Shown here one piece after another: positions 1 through 10,257 of a stretch of DNA of 64,000 nt. The stretch spans positions 34,146 to 98,145 of the forward strand of contig ML986765.1 of assembly GCA_010094045.1 (NCBI GenBank). The letters are read 5' to 3'. The translations under genes and the position numbers were made by a program. Source of the stretch: Lojkania enalia (lineage: Eukaryota; Ascomycota; Dothideomycetes; Pleosporales). Within the stretch, counting starts at the first letter, position 1. Every line of letters begins with the position of its first letter. The notes beneath the pieces are model-generated. The model did no database searches. It was not told the DNA's origin and saw only the letters and a list, made by a program, of their open reading frames with translations.

Positions 1-303
1 TGTTGAGTCTTGTTTAATTCTCCTAGGCTTGAAGATCAACTAGCCAATACATAAAGAATAGGATTTTAGACTAGTATAAAGCTATTCCGACCCTATCAAT
101 CAATTCATCTCTCCCATTGTGGTTTGAATCGGTATCTTACTTTCGATATTCTTTCTTTGTAATCGGAAGCATAAGAATATCGCCTCATGCCAGGCCACAA
201 ACCAGATCATTTGAGATGATTGCCCATCTTTTCGCTCTCATACAGTTTATATGAGTATAGCATTAACTAAAGCTCTCAGTTTCAAAGGAAAGACTACTAC
301 TGA

Positions 304-1953
304 CTATGTCATGACAGGAAGTGTGATTTTAGACCCCTTTCCACTCTCATGATAAATGATATGCGTCACCTTCCGCATCTCGCTCCCAGCATTATCCCTA
401 TTCTCCGTTCCTATATTCCTTGAAAAATGTGGATGGGACCCTCCTGCAATAAGAAGCCTTACTTTCCTCCTTTTCGAAAACCGATGAGCGCAGGGACCCA
501 GCTCAAGGTGAACGATGTCATGCTTTTGACCCGGATCAAGTCTCTTGTAGGTTTCCGTGACATTATGAGATCGGCCCCGAGCATTCACGTCGCTAATGCG
601 CACAAATATGTCGGCATAAGGGATGTCGGTAAAATGGAAAAGATCCACGGTAATATTCCCGCAAACTTCAAGGTCCTCCGGCAATGGATCGGTTGTGAAT
701 GCGAGGACGTCGGACCGTATGGCAAGAACGCTATCCTCCACACTACCACCGTAAAAGAGTAAATTTCCGCCCATGGTGGGAGTTGGGTTCTGAGGATCGA
801 ATGTAAATTTCGATGACGCGCTCTCCGTACCTTCAGCCTCACTCACCAGTTTATAGTTGCTTTGAAGGTGGAGAATCTTTTGTACAGTGTCAGGTGGCCA
901 TTGCTGCTCTTTCCTCCATTCATTAGCCCCCGTAACATAGTACTGTACCGGTGCCTGATATTCCTGCGGTTTCCCAGCGAGGTGCTGTTCAATCCAGCCG
1001 TATCCACGCTGTATCATGGCTGGATTGAGACCAACCCGTGTATGATCCCCGGGGCCTATGATGAGAGCTACGGTACAGCCTCTCTTGCTAAGGTGTTCGT
1101 ATTGCTCAATTGTCTGATCGAGAAAAAGATCAAACCATCCCGTCGTCAGCAACACAGGAATATTTGTGCGCTCGAGCGCACGGCCAAGATGCATCGGTGT
1201 GTACCATTCATCCTGTAAATCATCACACCCAACTATCTTGTTTATCCATTTTACTTTACCCTGGAAGAACTCCTTCACGCTCTTCGCCAGTGGCATCATA
1301 TCCTGGACCGGCCTAACCACCCTCCCCGAATTCACCAATCTCCAAAACGCCCAGAAACCCGGTTCTTCCTGACAAGCAACCAGATTCGCCCAAGCAACAA
1401 CATCCAAGTTCAAACTACCAGTTCCCCAGTAATGTCGACCCATATCATGCGGAGCCACGGCAATGAATGCGCACTTCATATCTGCAGGCGGATCACACAA
1501 GAGCGCCCACTCCACAAATCCGAGATACGAACCTCCAATCGTAGCGAAGGAGCCTGTGTACCAATCTTGCTCTCTCATCCACTCAACGACAGCTTTCCCG
1601 TCTTGGACTTCATTCCGAAACGGTTCGAATTCACCGCCAGAGTCAAATGTGCCGCGACAACTAACAAGTAGAACAACATATCCTCGCGAAGCATGCGCAC
1701 GAGCGGTTGGAATGGTCCCTATGAGGCCGAGGCCGTATGGAGTACGGATAAGAACCGTACCGAATGGCTTGACGTTTCCTGGTAGAATAGGACGATAGAG
1801 GTTTGCGGCCAACTCAATGCATGAGAGCCCTTCGCCGATTGGAATCCGGACGGACTGGATGCTGAAGTTGCATGATTCTGTAGGGAATCTCAGGAACCAG
1901 CATACTACGCGGTCTATCAATGAACCAAGACGGCCGCGAGGCTGTGCTGACAT
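304..1953 (-). CDS. CocE/NonD family (peptidase S15-like) serine hydrolase
   Basis: A 549-residue intronless reading frame. The frame runs further upstream only through a TTG, so the ATG at 1953 is taken as the start. Visible landmarks of the family are TPYG near residue 71, an SCRG-SGG loop near residues 98-107, the nucleophile elbow GGSYLG (Ser about 142), an Asp in TTGWFD (about 275) and a His in GPGDHTR (about 304). These form the expected Ser-Asp-His triad, followed by a C-terminal jelly-roll (PepX_C-like) half. Members hydrolyse esters or acyl-amides; the substrate here cannot be told. There is no signal peptide, so it is probably intracellular. It is divergent from the DyP peroxidase gene, about 750 bp away. 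Lack of introns contrasts with most neighbours. Confidence 0.88.
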   Translation of the reverse strand: MSAQPRGRLGSLIDRVVCWFLRFPTESCNFSIQSVRIPIGEGLSCIELAANLYRPILPGNVKPFGTVLIRTPYGLGLIGTIPTARAHASRGYVVLLVSCRGTFDSGGEFEPFRNEVQDGKAVVEWMREQDWYTGSFATIGGSYLGFVEWALLCDPPADMKCAFIAVAPHDMGRHYWGTGSLNLDVVAWANLVACQEEPGFWAFWRLVNSGRVVRPVQDMMPLAKSVKEFFQGKVKWINKIVGCDDLQDEWYTPMHLGRALERTNIPVLLTTGWFDLFLDQTIEQYEHLSKRGCTVALIIGPGDHTRVGLNPAMIQRGYGWIEQHLAGKPQEYQAPVQYYVTGANEWRKEQQWPPDTVQKILHLQSNYKLVSEAEGTESASSKFTFDPQNPTPTMGGNLLFYGGSVEDSVLAIRSDVLAFTTDPLPEDLEVCGNITVDLFHFTDIPYADIFVRISDVNARGRSHNVTETYKRLDPGQKHDIVHLELGPCAHRFSKRRKVRLLIAGGSHPHFSRNIGTENRDNAGSEMRKVTHIIYHESGKGSKITLPVMT

Positions 1954-2704
1954 TTCGGGGGATAGACAGGCAAATCTCGAGAAGACACTTCCGTTCGCAG
2001 GAAGAACAATATGCAACGTTTAAAATACCTCAAGAATCTATACCTTTGTATCTCTCTTCGAAGTTGGTAATCTATGGTGTCGTATCGCAGACGCCGGAAC
2101 GCGGGTTTTCCGAAATACCGAACCGAGACATTTATTGGCGAGGTTGGCTTTCGGGCGAAATGAATACTTCACTAATTATCATCCAGACAGAAGAGTCCCA
2201 GGGCGATTCCTGCGCTAGCAATGGCTTTTGAGGCTCGGCAATAGGACACTATTTCCCCAGGAAACTTAAAATTGCCTCACCTGATGCCAGAGGATTTGTT
2301 GCTTCCGAAATATCATCTGAGGTAGATTGACCAATAGAATCGCGCGGGGTGATGATTACAGTGCATTTATGCAAGGGTTCTGGGGCTTAGTGATCTTACG
2401 ATCACATCTTTATACGGAACACAACTACTTAAATGAAAGCTTAGAGAAATTCTCTTGCGGAATGAATACGCTCAAAATCTCAAAGACCATCTGCAACTGC
2501 TGTTCATCTAGCTTCCGGAGGCATATTGTCCACAGTTATAGGGCCCTAGCCAGCGGACCAAGATCTTCAGGTGACATCTTGGGAAAAGGATCACGACATT
2601 CAATATCTACATCCCCAAGCGCATCAATCCATCGATCTGGAAGAAGACCCATTGCTTCTACCCATCAATTCATTGGTTGCTTAGTCTCTAGCCCCCCAGC
2701 CAGC
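1954..2704. other. Intergenic region between divergent hydrolase and peroxidase genes
   Basis: About 750 bases separate the two divergent start codons. The frame of the peroxidase stays open back to about 2327, but that part starts with TTG and shows no family similarity, so I treat it as leader or promoter. No other feature is recognisable. Confidence 0.5.
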
Positions 2705-3655
2705 ATGAGCCGCCGCGCCCCTATTGAGCCACAGCGAATAGATGCGCCGCTAACCCAATCAGCAACATTTCTAGTCCTAACCGTCAATGAAGGACCCGAA
2801 GCAACGAAAACTGTACGCTCAGTTCTATCAAGCGTCGCAGATCTCGCAAAAAATGTAGCGATCCGGGATCTAAACGCCTCGTTCGCATGCACAGTCGGGA
2901 TTGGCAGCAGCGCCTGGGATAGCGTTACCAGACTACCAAGGCCCGCGGAACTCCATCCCTTTAAAGAGATCAAGGGTAAAGAACACGCCGCCATTTCAAC
3001 ACCCGGGGACTTGCTCTTCCATATCCGCTCCGAGAGACGAGACTTAAATTTCGAGTTTGAGAGGCAATTGATGGATCTGCTTGGCGACGCGGTGACCGTT
3101 GTAGATGAAACCAACGGTTTCCGGTACTTCGATGTCCGTGATTTACTCGGATTCGTGGACGGTACGGCGAATCCTGTCGGCTCTTCAGTGCCTGCGTCTA
3201 TTTTGATTGCGGAGGAAGATGCAAGTGCTTCTGGAGGAAGCTACGTGGTTATCCAGAAATATATTCATGATTTGAAGGGATGGAAGTCCATGTCGACCGA
3301 AGAACAAGAATCAATCATCGGACGCTCAAAATTGGAAAACATCGAGCTAGACGACGCGCCTGACGGGCAGCAACAATCTCACAAATCTCTCGCAACTATT
3401 GAAGACGACGATGGAAACGAGTTTGATATTCTTCGCGACAATATGCCATTTGGATCTCCGGGATTGGGTGAGTTCGGAACGTACTTTATTGGATATTCGA
3501 GACGGCTGTGGGTTATTGAGAAGATGATGGAGCGTATGTTTGTCGGTGATCCGCCGGGGCTGCATGATCGTATTTTGGACTTTTCGAAGCCGACGTCTGG
3601 ATGTACTTTCTTTGTGCCGCCAACGACTGTGCTTGATAAGCTCATTGATGACTGA
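2705..3655 (+). CDS. Dye-decolorizing (DyP-type) heme peroxidase, YfeX-like
   Basis: The ATG at 2705 gives a 316-residue protein, the normal size for the short YfeX/TyrA-like DyP group. Key elements are visible: DLLGFVDGTANP with the distal Asp (about 152) of the GxxDG motif, SHKS with the likely proximal heme-ligand His (about 226), ILRDNMPFG with the distal Arg (about 244), GTYFIGY, and a C-terminal FVGDPPG-HDRILDF-TG block. DyP enzymes oxidise dyes and phenolics with hydrogen peroxide; a de-ferrochelatase role has been proposed for some members. No signal peptide or intron is seen, so the enzyme should be intracellular. The family is widespread in bacteria; bacterial ancestry is possible but unproven. 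Confidence 0.9.
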   Translation: MSRRAPIEPQRIDAPLTQSATFLVLTVNEGPEATKTVRSVLSSVADLAKNVAIRDLNASFACTVGIGSSAWDSVTRLPRPAELHPFKEIKGKEHAAISTPGDLLFHIRSERRDLNFEFERQLMDLLGDAVTVVDETNGFRYFDVRDLLGFVDGTANPVGSSVPASILIAEEDASASGGSYVVIQKYIHDLKGWKSMSTEEQESIIGRSKLENIELDDAPDGQQQSHKSLATIEDDDGNEFDILRDNMPFGSPGLGEFGTYFIGYSRRLWVIEKMMERMFVGDPPGLHDRILDFSKPTSGCTFFVPPTTVLDKLIDD

Positions 3656-3899
3656 AGACGGCTTTCACTACCTACCACGATCATTCCTGGTTCCATCAGT
3701 CTGGTTTGAACTAGGTTGGACACCAAATTTATGTTCAGCTGCTGTACTGCCGCTACCGAACCTTTATTATCTAATATATTTGCCTGTCATAATACCAGTT
3801 TTAATTTTCTACGTGATCTTTAAATGGGGAATGGATCTTCAACTTCAGAATGTCTAATGCAAATTAGATTCGGTCCGTGCAAATTACACCGACACAGTA

Positions 3900-4699
3900 T
3901 ATTACCATAAAATGCTTTTACCCTCCCCCTCTGCCTACCATGAAATGCTTCTACCCTTCTCTCTGTCTCTAAATTTCTCTGAAGTCTCGAACGCAACTTC
4001 TCTTTGCAGTTCATAACCCCACTTCGGGAACAGTCGATTCCTATACTTGAAGACTCAATTACGCAAATGGCATTGACCTTATCAGCTAGTTCGCATCCCC
4101 ATTTCGCCAAAATACTCCACGCTTCTCGTTTCTGATACTCTGGCTATACGCATAGAGTCTGCAAACCTATGACGGCAATTTTAGCTTCGAATCGCAGCAA
4201 GAAGTTTTCAAAGAGCGGAATGGGGAATATTGACTAATAATCGGCATTTTCTCCTCCAGAACTTTTTGCCCTGGTTTAATATAGCTTTCCCACATCAGAC
4301 TCGCATATTCTTTCTCCGGATCATTCAGCCAAGTATCCTGAGGCGCAAGCTCCATGACTTCAGAGTACCACCGCGTTGCGTTGTCAAAATTAGCCCATTG
4401 CGCGATTCCTACAATTATTAATCTCCCATCCTCTTCATTAGTAGAAGTACACTCTACTGCTTTCGTCCATCGGATACCTAGGTAGTTGGCCCCGCCATTT
4501 GAAATTAACATTTGTGGCTCAGAGGAGAATAGGGGACTTCTCGAATATGAATTTTTCTGTAGCCTTCTTTTGTCGTTCTTCAGTTTGGTTGTCAGGGTAC
4601 AAGGCCGTAACGAAGCTAGCAGTACCCATGGTTTGAAAGGAAGGGTGGGATGAAGTGTGGGAAGTCATCAGCAGCAGCAGGAGAAACCTTAAAAGACAT
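3900..4699 (-). pseudogene. Decayed fungal GNAT N-acetyltransferase (copy 1)
   Basis: Fragments of a fungal GNAT lie in order on the minus strand but in changing frames. The N-terminus starts at the ATG at 4699 (MSFKVSPAAADDFPHF). A frame change leads to MGTASFVTALYPDNQTEE. The middle (about 4511-4260) includes GIAQW and a DPEKEYASLMWE block. After another shift the acetyl-CoA-binding region reads LQTLCV, stop (TAG near 4145), PEYQKREAW, then ILAKWGCELADKVNAICVIE. Order and spacing match the family, where a VDPxYQRRGxG-type loop is expected at the stop. At least two shifts and two in-frame stops argue against function. A second decayed copy lies about 0.7 kb upstream on the same strand. Confidence 0.65.
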
Positions 4700-5329
4700 A
4701 GCTACCAAAGCAATACTCGTTCGCTTCGAGGTTAAAATTTTAGAATGCTTTCGTTCAACAAAACGGTGTGCAACAAAATAGGATAGATGGATGAGCCGGT
4801 TGAGTAATGTCAATTGAAGTTATATCAAATCAGCAAGCCACTTGTCACAAATTGCAATAGGTGATCCAACCCATGGAAGGATTATTCGGGCATGCATCTT
4901 CATTCGCCTCTAGATTCAGCCGGCACATCAACGATGTTTGTGATCTATGTCATGCGATGCAATTGAATCGATCATAAACCCCACTACGCCGCAGCTATGC
5001 AACAACAACGCCGCAATAGCAAGTCTGCCGGGGATCGTACGTCAAAAACTCCCCAGACTTATTAGATGCTATTAATTTTCGGGCTATATCATAATGAATT
5101 CGGTTTCTCAGCTCTCGAATTCTCCCAGGTGTCAATAGGATGCAGTTTTACGCATGCGCTCTAGCCTCCTGTCTTATTCCAAAGTTTAATCTTTCACAAT
5201 GACAATTAAATGACAAGTTCGCATAGCTCATAGTGTGCATAAGAGGTTTATTCATACTTTCTGTATTATCAATCTTCACTAGCCCCCAAGAACCAATACA
5301 ATGCCTAAGTCTTCGTGAGGGTGCAATTA

Positions 5330-5735
5330 TTGCTACTTGGGTTCACTTCGCGAATCATTGATCCTTGGCCTGTAGTCTCACCATAAAGAACATTCCCTTT
5401 GCTATTTTCCTCGAGAACTATTCGGAATTCTGGACGGGGCAATGATACTGCACGACAAATCCAAATTCTCATAAAGCTAGCGGGTTACAAGGGTAGCTTC
5501 TGTAATAGCCTCCCAAACATCAGCTCGCGTCGTTGTTATGTAATATTATTCCAAGTATAATACTCGGCATATTAGTAGATTTACTTCATCTGCAAGGCGC
5601 ATGCCACATTCCATCACCATGGTTTCTACTCTCCTGTATGGGTGCTTTGGATCGACTTTCATAATGCTGAGGACCGTTTGAATAACATCAACATTTACCT
5701 CCATTATTAAACTGCGGTCGAAACTGTACACTAAC
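5330..5735 (-). pseudogene. Decayed fungal GNAT N-acetyltransferase (copy 2, C-terminal part)
   Basis: On the minus strand the reading shows LSIMKVDPKHPYRRVETMV, then MECGMRLADEVNL, then a stop, ADVWEAITEATLVTR, another stop, and LYENLD. This is the acetyl-CoA-binding half of a fungal GNAT: a VDPKHQRRG-type loop, the (W)GMxLADE helix and the VEA-xLYEN strand and helix. A final fragment around 5330-5420 in another frame may be the tail. The N-terminal half is not recognisable. Same orientation and family as the relic at 3.9-4.7 kb, suggesting an old tandem pair that decayed together. Confidence 0.55.
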
Positions 5736-5739
5736 CGAC

Positions 5740-6733
5740 TATAGGAAGCTCACTATCTCAAGTTATCTCTCGTCTATAGCACGCAAAAGATCGATAGATC
5801 TCTTGCGTGTACAGCTCTTCAATCTCGTTCTTTCATGTCCCTATCGGACCGTCGAAATCAAACTCCGGCGGTCTCTAATGTTGGAAGATGAGCCATTATG
5901 CGGCATCAATAATATATCCTGTCTCAATGTCGGTGACTTTACTCCATTCGATGGTGTTATTCATATTATTGTGAGCAAAATATCCCGCTGCATTCCTTTC
6001 TTAGCCTCTTTCTATTAAATTGTCTAGCCAACAAGCGTCCAAAAAAAATCTGCTTAGGGCGATTGCTTCGAACATGAACAGTACGAACTTGTTGAACTTA
6101 GCGTCTTTGTGACAATGGAATGTTCTAGTGGCATTGTTACAAATCATTCGTCGAAATCTAGTATTCTAGGGTGATTTATTATTGAATCTTCTCAAGAAGC
6201 TTGTCTGCAAAGATGAAGTGATATAGGTTTTTTAAGTTTCACATTTAGAGGCTATGTTGGTCTTAAGTAGCTCTCACATAATTCATATAAGATGATGGTA
6301 GAGCCACTAGCAAGACACCTGCCCATAAATATGCCTATTGTAAGGATGAGGGGGTGGAGACCGTATAGGGTGGTATAGATGGATGTATTAATGATGTCCT
6401 TGACCTCTCAGTCAAAGTACGGCGGGGAATATATAGTACATAAGACTACTTAGTCAAGGGCTGCACAGCTGATAAGGCACGTGACCTGAGCTTATACCTA
6501 TAATGAAAACTATAACAAGATATATAGACTGATGGCAAAGGGCCACGCCGGGCCTTGTGAAAGAATGCCCATAATACCGGCAATATCCTTAATGTCGGTT
6601 ATCCAATCTCACCATGCAAGTATTATGCGATTTTTATCACACCAGACCCGGATATCTAACTTATAATATTGGCCTGTGCGAGAACTGAGGGTATTATAAT
6701 CACCTGCCATCCCATTGCCTTAGAGAGATAATC
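5740..6733. other. Intergenic, nothing recognised
   Basis: AT-rich DNA of about 1 kb with no reading frame of convincing quality on either strand and no clear repeat. It could include terminator sequence of the monooxygenase gene on its right. Confidence 0.5.
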
Positions 6734-6795
6734 TTAGAGTAGTTGGTTTGAAAAGCATTTGCCGCACTACAGCATTCTCACCTTCCAATCTAAGT

Positions 6796-8158
6796 CTACG
6801 CGTCTAAGACACTCACCCGAAGCTGCCCTAGGCCACGTATCTTCTCTTTTTGATTTTGGTCTGCTTTCAGTATCATTCTAAAGAATGGATCAGTCTCTGC
6901 CACAGTCTCCGGATCGTTTTCGCACAACCGTCGCAGATTGGCCTGTGATGCCGGATCAATCACGTTTTTAAAGATTCCTCGCCGAATTTCGCTGTATTTG
7001 TCAAGAATGCTATCTGCTACGCCATCTTTGATGGTAGCGATAAGGGCATCGCCTAACGCCCCTGCATCAAGCAAGCCGCCAGTGAGGCCTAACCTAATAC
7101 TTAAACGTTAATTGGGCTCTTCAGAAATCCAGTTCCGCCTAGAACATACCCTCCAAATGGATTACATAAATGAGCAGCATCTCCAGCTAGCAGTATGCGG
7201 CCGACACGGAAAGAACTAGCACATTTTTGGTGCAAACGATAAGGGGAGAACATTTTCAAGTCGTATTTTAGAGGTCGAGGACCCGGGAAGATGGCCTCAT
7301 ACTTCATGGGCAACCTGGAACGAAGGTCCTCGTCTGAGAGACCAGTTTGCTCGCCGTACGAGACTCTCCAAAGACCAGACGTATTCAGCTTTGCGACAAC
7401 ACAGAAATGGTCGGGATGCCTATCATTCGTTGTTAATTGACCAAATAGAAGCAAGCAGTGAGGATAATAAATGGTCGTACACAATTTGATTCCCGGTCGA
7501 ATACCCATACTCATCAAAAGGATACACAACATTAGTGGCCACAATCTGCTGCGGCCACGTGAACCCTTCAAAATCTACTCCAACCAATTGCCGTATCATG
7601 CTCCTCCCACCGTCAGCACCAACCACATATGTTGCATTCATCCTCTTCCGCCCATCCGGTGTTTCCACATCCACAGTCACGCCGCTCTCATCCTGCTCCA
7701 TTCCAACAACCTTGTGCCGAAACAGGACCTGTGCCTCTTTGCACTCCTTAAAATGCCGGAAAATTACTTCCGCCAGCTCATGCTGACCCAGAATAAGGTT
7801 CTCAAAGGGCTCCTCTTTCGAAGGCTGCCTTTCCATCTCAACAATAACCTCACCATTGAGTTTTCGCCACGCAATTCCTGTGCTCGAGGTTCCTATTTTT
7901 CGACAGTCAGAGAGGACGCCTGCTCGGTGGAGCTCTTCGACAGCAACTGGATGATAGACGGCAGCACGAGGCGAGTTTTCAATCTCTGGTAGCATTTCAA
8001 GGACTGTGGTACGAATGCCTACTTTTGCGCATCGTAGTCCAGTGAGAAGTCCTACGGGACCTGCGCCAACCTTTGGATCTTTTAGCGACGGGGTGGTGAG
8101 ATGGGAGCGGAACGTGATTTGAGGGACGTACTACTATGACTGACGGTTTTCTGTCCAT
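6796..8158 (-). CDS. FAD-dependent aromatic-ring monooxygenase (PHBH/MhpA-like), four exons
   Basis: Exons 8158-8132, 8070-7481, 7419-7150 and 7093-6796; introns of 61, 61 and 56 nt keep phase and give 394 residues. Exon 1 (MDRKPSVIV) joins across the first intron to VGAGPVGLL, making the Rossmann GxGxxG motif at residues 11-16. Other motifs are the DG motif GADGGRSMIRQ and the FAD GD motif GDAAHLCNPFGG at about 284-295, completed across intron 3 to GLGLTGGLLDAG. These are typical of class A flavin hydroxylases that hydroxylate phenolic rings with NAD(P)H and oxygen. It is short and lacks the C-terminal thioredoxin-like domain of phenol hydroxylases. The 3' end is uncertain: a GTGAGT at 6816 could start a 50-nt intron, moving the stop to about 6734. 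Confidence 0.85.
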
Positions 8159-9607
8159 TTTTTCTCCAAATTTTGAATCAGAATAGTTGTAAAGGTTGTA
8201 AAAATCTTGAATGTTGTAAACGCTACGGATTTATTATTGGGTATTTCTTGTTTCCCTAGGTGGTGGTCTTTCCCCACTTGCCCCGCATGGAGGTACGTTG
8301 TGGGGGCTTACTAGACTCAAAAGTTTTGAATCCCACCAAGTCTAGTTTCGGCTCAAGTAGTTTATAATGTTGTATTATAACGCAAGGCGCTCAAATATAA
8401 TTGTTATTACTATCTCTGTTTGATAATTTGGTGTTACTCTTCCGTTCTAGAAGAAACAAACCAAATCTAGAAATCTATGCCGCTAAATCCTGGCTTCAAA
8501 TGTAGAATGGCTTTTCCCGTCCACTGAGTGATCTTAAAAAGGCCTTGTATTCTCTATTACTAGATATAAATTAGAAAACTGACTCAACTAGCTAATTTCA
8601 GTAATCATGTCCAACTTCACAATACACGATAAGGTGCACCGTAAATAAAACAACTTGCGTCTACTCCCAATGAAATCACCCGTGAGTCTAGTATCTAAGC
8701 AGTATGACTACTTTCATATATTGGGAGCTCGGACGGAGCGAGTCATCGATGCAAGCAATTTATTATTGGTACGTAAAAATTGCTCAGTCTGGAACATTTG
8801 AAGCCCAATCCATACCATAGTGCCGGCTTAGAACTTCTAAGACATCTCTCAGCTTATTGGGCAGGGTTCACGTATTGGGAAATCACATACGGCACAGCTT
8901 CATGTTCCGCATACGCCGCAACACACACCCCATCCTTCATTGCGTAGTGATCGGGAAATTCTCCGTGCGGCCCCCACGTGTCGTTGTGAATATTCCAATG
9001 CTTATATTCTGAGGTAATCTTCATCCTATCCGAACCATATATAGTCATAATATGAGTTAAAATCTTTAGGGTTATCGAGTCAGTAGTTCACGGACATAGT
9101 GGCGTGGATCGGAACGTTCCTCTATGCTCCATATACCCTCAGAAAATGTATAGCACACGAACATACACGAGTAATAGACATTTAGCCTCTAATAGTTTTG
9201 CTTCCGTTCAAAGCACTCATCGCTAATAATTTTTTTGTATAACGCTCCCTAAAAATTCCTCTTACTCCCATGGTCCTGCTAATTGAAACTCCTAGATGCA
9301 ACATTGGCACGTAATATGAAGTATATTTCATTTGCAATTCAACGAGCAATTTAGAAGCTCTGGATCAAACGTACATGGTTTTGAACTCGAACGTTTTCCT
9401 ATGTGAACGGAAGGAACATGATTCACGAATTAAGAGTTAGAAGGCACGAGCACGAAGCTATCCGTGCGCGTAAGCGTGTGATGTGAAAGGGTTTGCTTGT
9501 TGGTGGCTGTGATATTCTTTTCTTGGCAGCGGGAAGAAATCAAGCACGGCTTGAATCCCATCATGCTCAGAAGCCGCAAAAAGCCGGATAAGATCGAAGG
9601 AAGATAA
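8159..9607. other. Mostly empty AT-rich intergenic region
   Basis: Apart from the weak reading frame at 8854-9048 nothing can be assigned in about 1.45 kb. It should contain the upstream region of the monooxygenase and of the secreted protein at 9768. Confidence 0.4.
8854..9048 (-). CDS. Unrecognised short reading frame, possible 3' exon or relic
   Basis: A 64-codon frame rich in aromatic and acidic residues (for example KHWNIHNDTWGPHGEFPDHY). Its composition looks like real protein rather than random translation, but I do not recognise the family. It could be the last exon of a short gene or a relic. No partner exon with a matching splice site was found. Confidence 0.22.
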   Translation of the reverse strand: MTIYGSDRMKITSEYKHWNIHNDTWGPHGEFPDHYAMKDGVCVAAYAEHEAVPYVISQYVNPAQ

Positions 9608-9615
9608 TATAAAAG
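9608..9615 (+). promoter_or_regulatory. Candidate TATA box for the secreted crystallin-like gene
   Basis: TATAAAAG lies 153 bases upstream of the ATG at 9768 and is followed by a CT/CAT-rich leader. Sequence and position fit a TATA element with a leader of roughly 100-130 nt. Inference only. Confidence 0.4.
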
Positions 9616-9647
9616 GTCTCCCAATCCCTCCTCAAATGGTATCCATC

Positions 9648-9690
9648 ATCAACTCATCATCCAACTCATCATCCAACTCATCATCCAGCC
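9648..9690. repeat. Short 12-bp tandem repeat in the leader
   Basis: About three copies of a CATCCAACTCAT-type unit lie in the 5' leader of the gene starting at 9768. In frame they would code for Asn/Ser repeats, but the downstream ATG with a signal peptide is the better start. Confidence 0.7.
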
Positions 9691-9767
9691 TTCTCTCCAT
9701 CTTTCAGTTTTCACAACCTTCTAGGTCCGGCACCATCAACAGCTGCTCATTTTTTACAATCATCAAA

Positions 9768-10257
9768 ATGAAGACTTTCACTATCACTGTTTCAATGGCT
9801 CTTGTCTCCCTTGGGCTAGCTTCCCCAACTATTCAAAAGCGGCAGGGAGCCACGATCACTGTCTACCAGGAGAAGCATTTTGCCGGCGCTGCCCAAGTGA
9901 TTAGCTTCGGCGACGGAGAACAGATATGCGAGGACCTAAAAAGAACGCCCTCTTCCATCAAAGTTGACCCCGTTGAAGGCTCTTGGTACTGCCAATTGTT
10001 TAAGTGAGTAAACTTCTAATTATCTAAGGAGATTAACAACTTGATATCTAAAACGACTCTCGAAAACAAGAATGCTAATACTAAAAAGCCAACCGAGATG
10101 CAACCCTACCGGTGAAGGTGGGAAGGTCAGCGGCGTCTTCAATTGGAATATTGAGGATCTTGTCTACCCTTGCCGAGAGGGGCAGGGGAATGGATCCTGC
10201 AAAGGGAATGACTGGGACAATATTGCCCGCTCCATCTATTGCTCGTCTGTCAATTAG
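9768..10257 (+). CDS. Small secreted beta/gamma-crystallin-like protein with Lys-Arg propeptide site
   Basis: Two exons (9768-10003 and 10089-10257) around an 85-nt intron (GTGAGT, CTAATAC branch site, AAAG acceptor) encode 134 residues. The start MKTFTITVSMALVSLGLASP is a signal peptide, followed by IQKR, a dibasic Kex2-type cleavage site. The mature part begins near QGATITVYQEKHFAG and contains PSSIKV and GSWYCQLF, resembling a beta/gamma-crystallin Greek-key motif. Six cysteines suggest three disulfides. Such proteins are secreted and small; a wall, calcium-binding or effector-like role is possible but not shown. In-frame codons upstream of 9768 are low-complexity Asn/Ser and are probably untranslated. 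Confidence 0.75.

Noticed and set aside
2327..2704. N-terminal extension of the DyP peroxidase
   Set aside because: Starts with TTG, contains no family features, and the 2705 start gives a normal-length enzyme.
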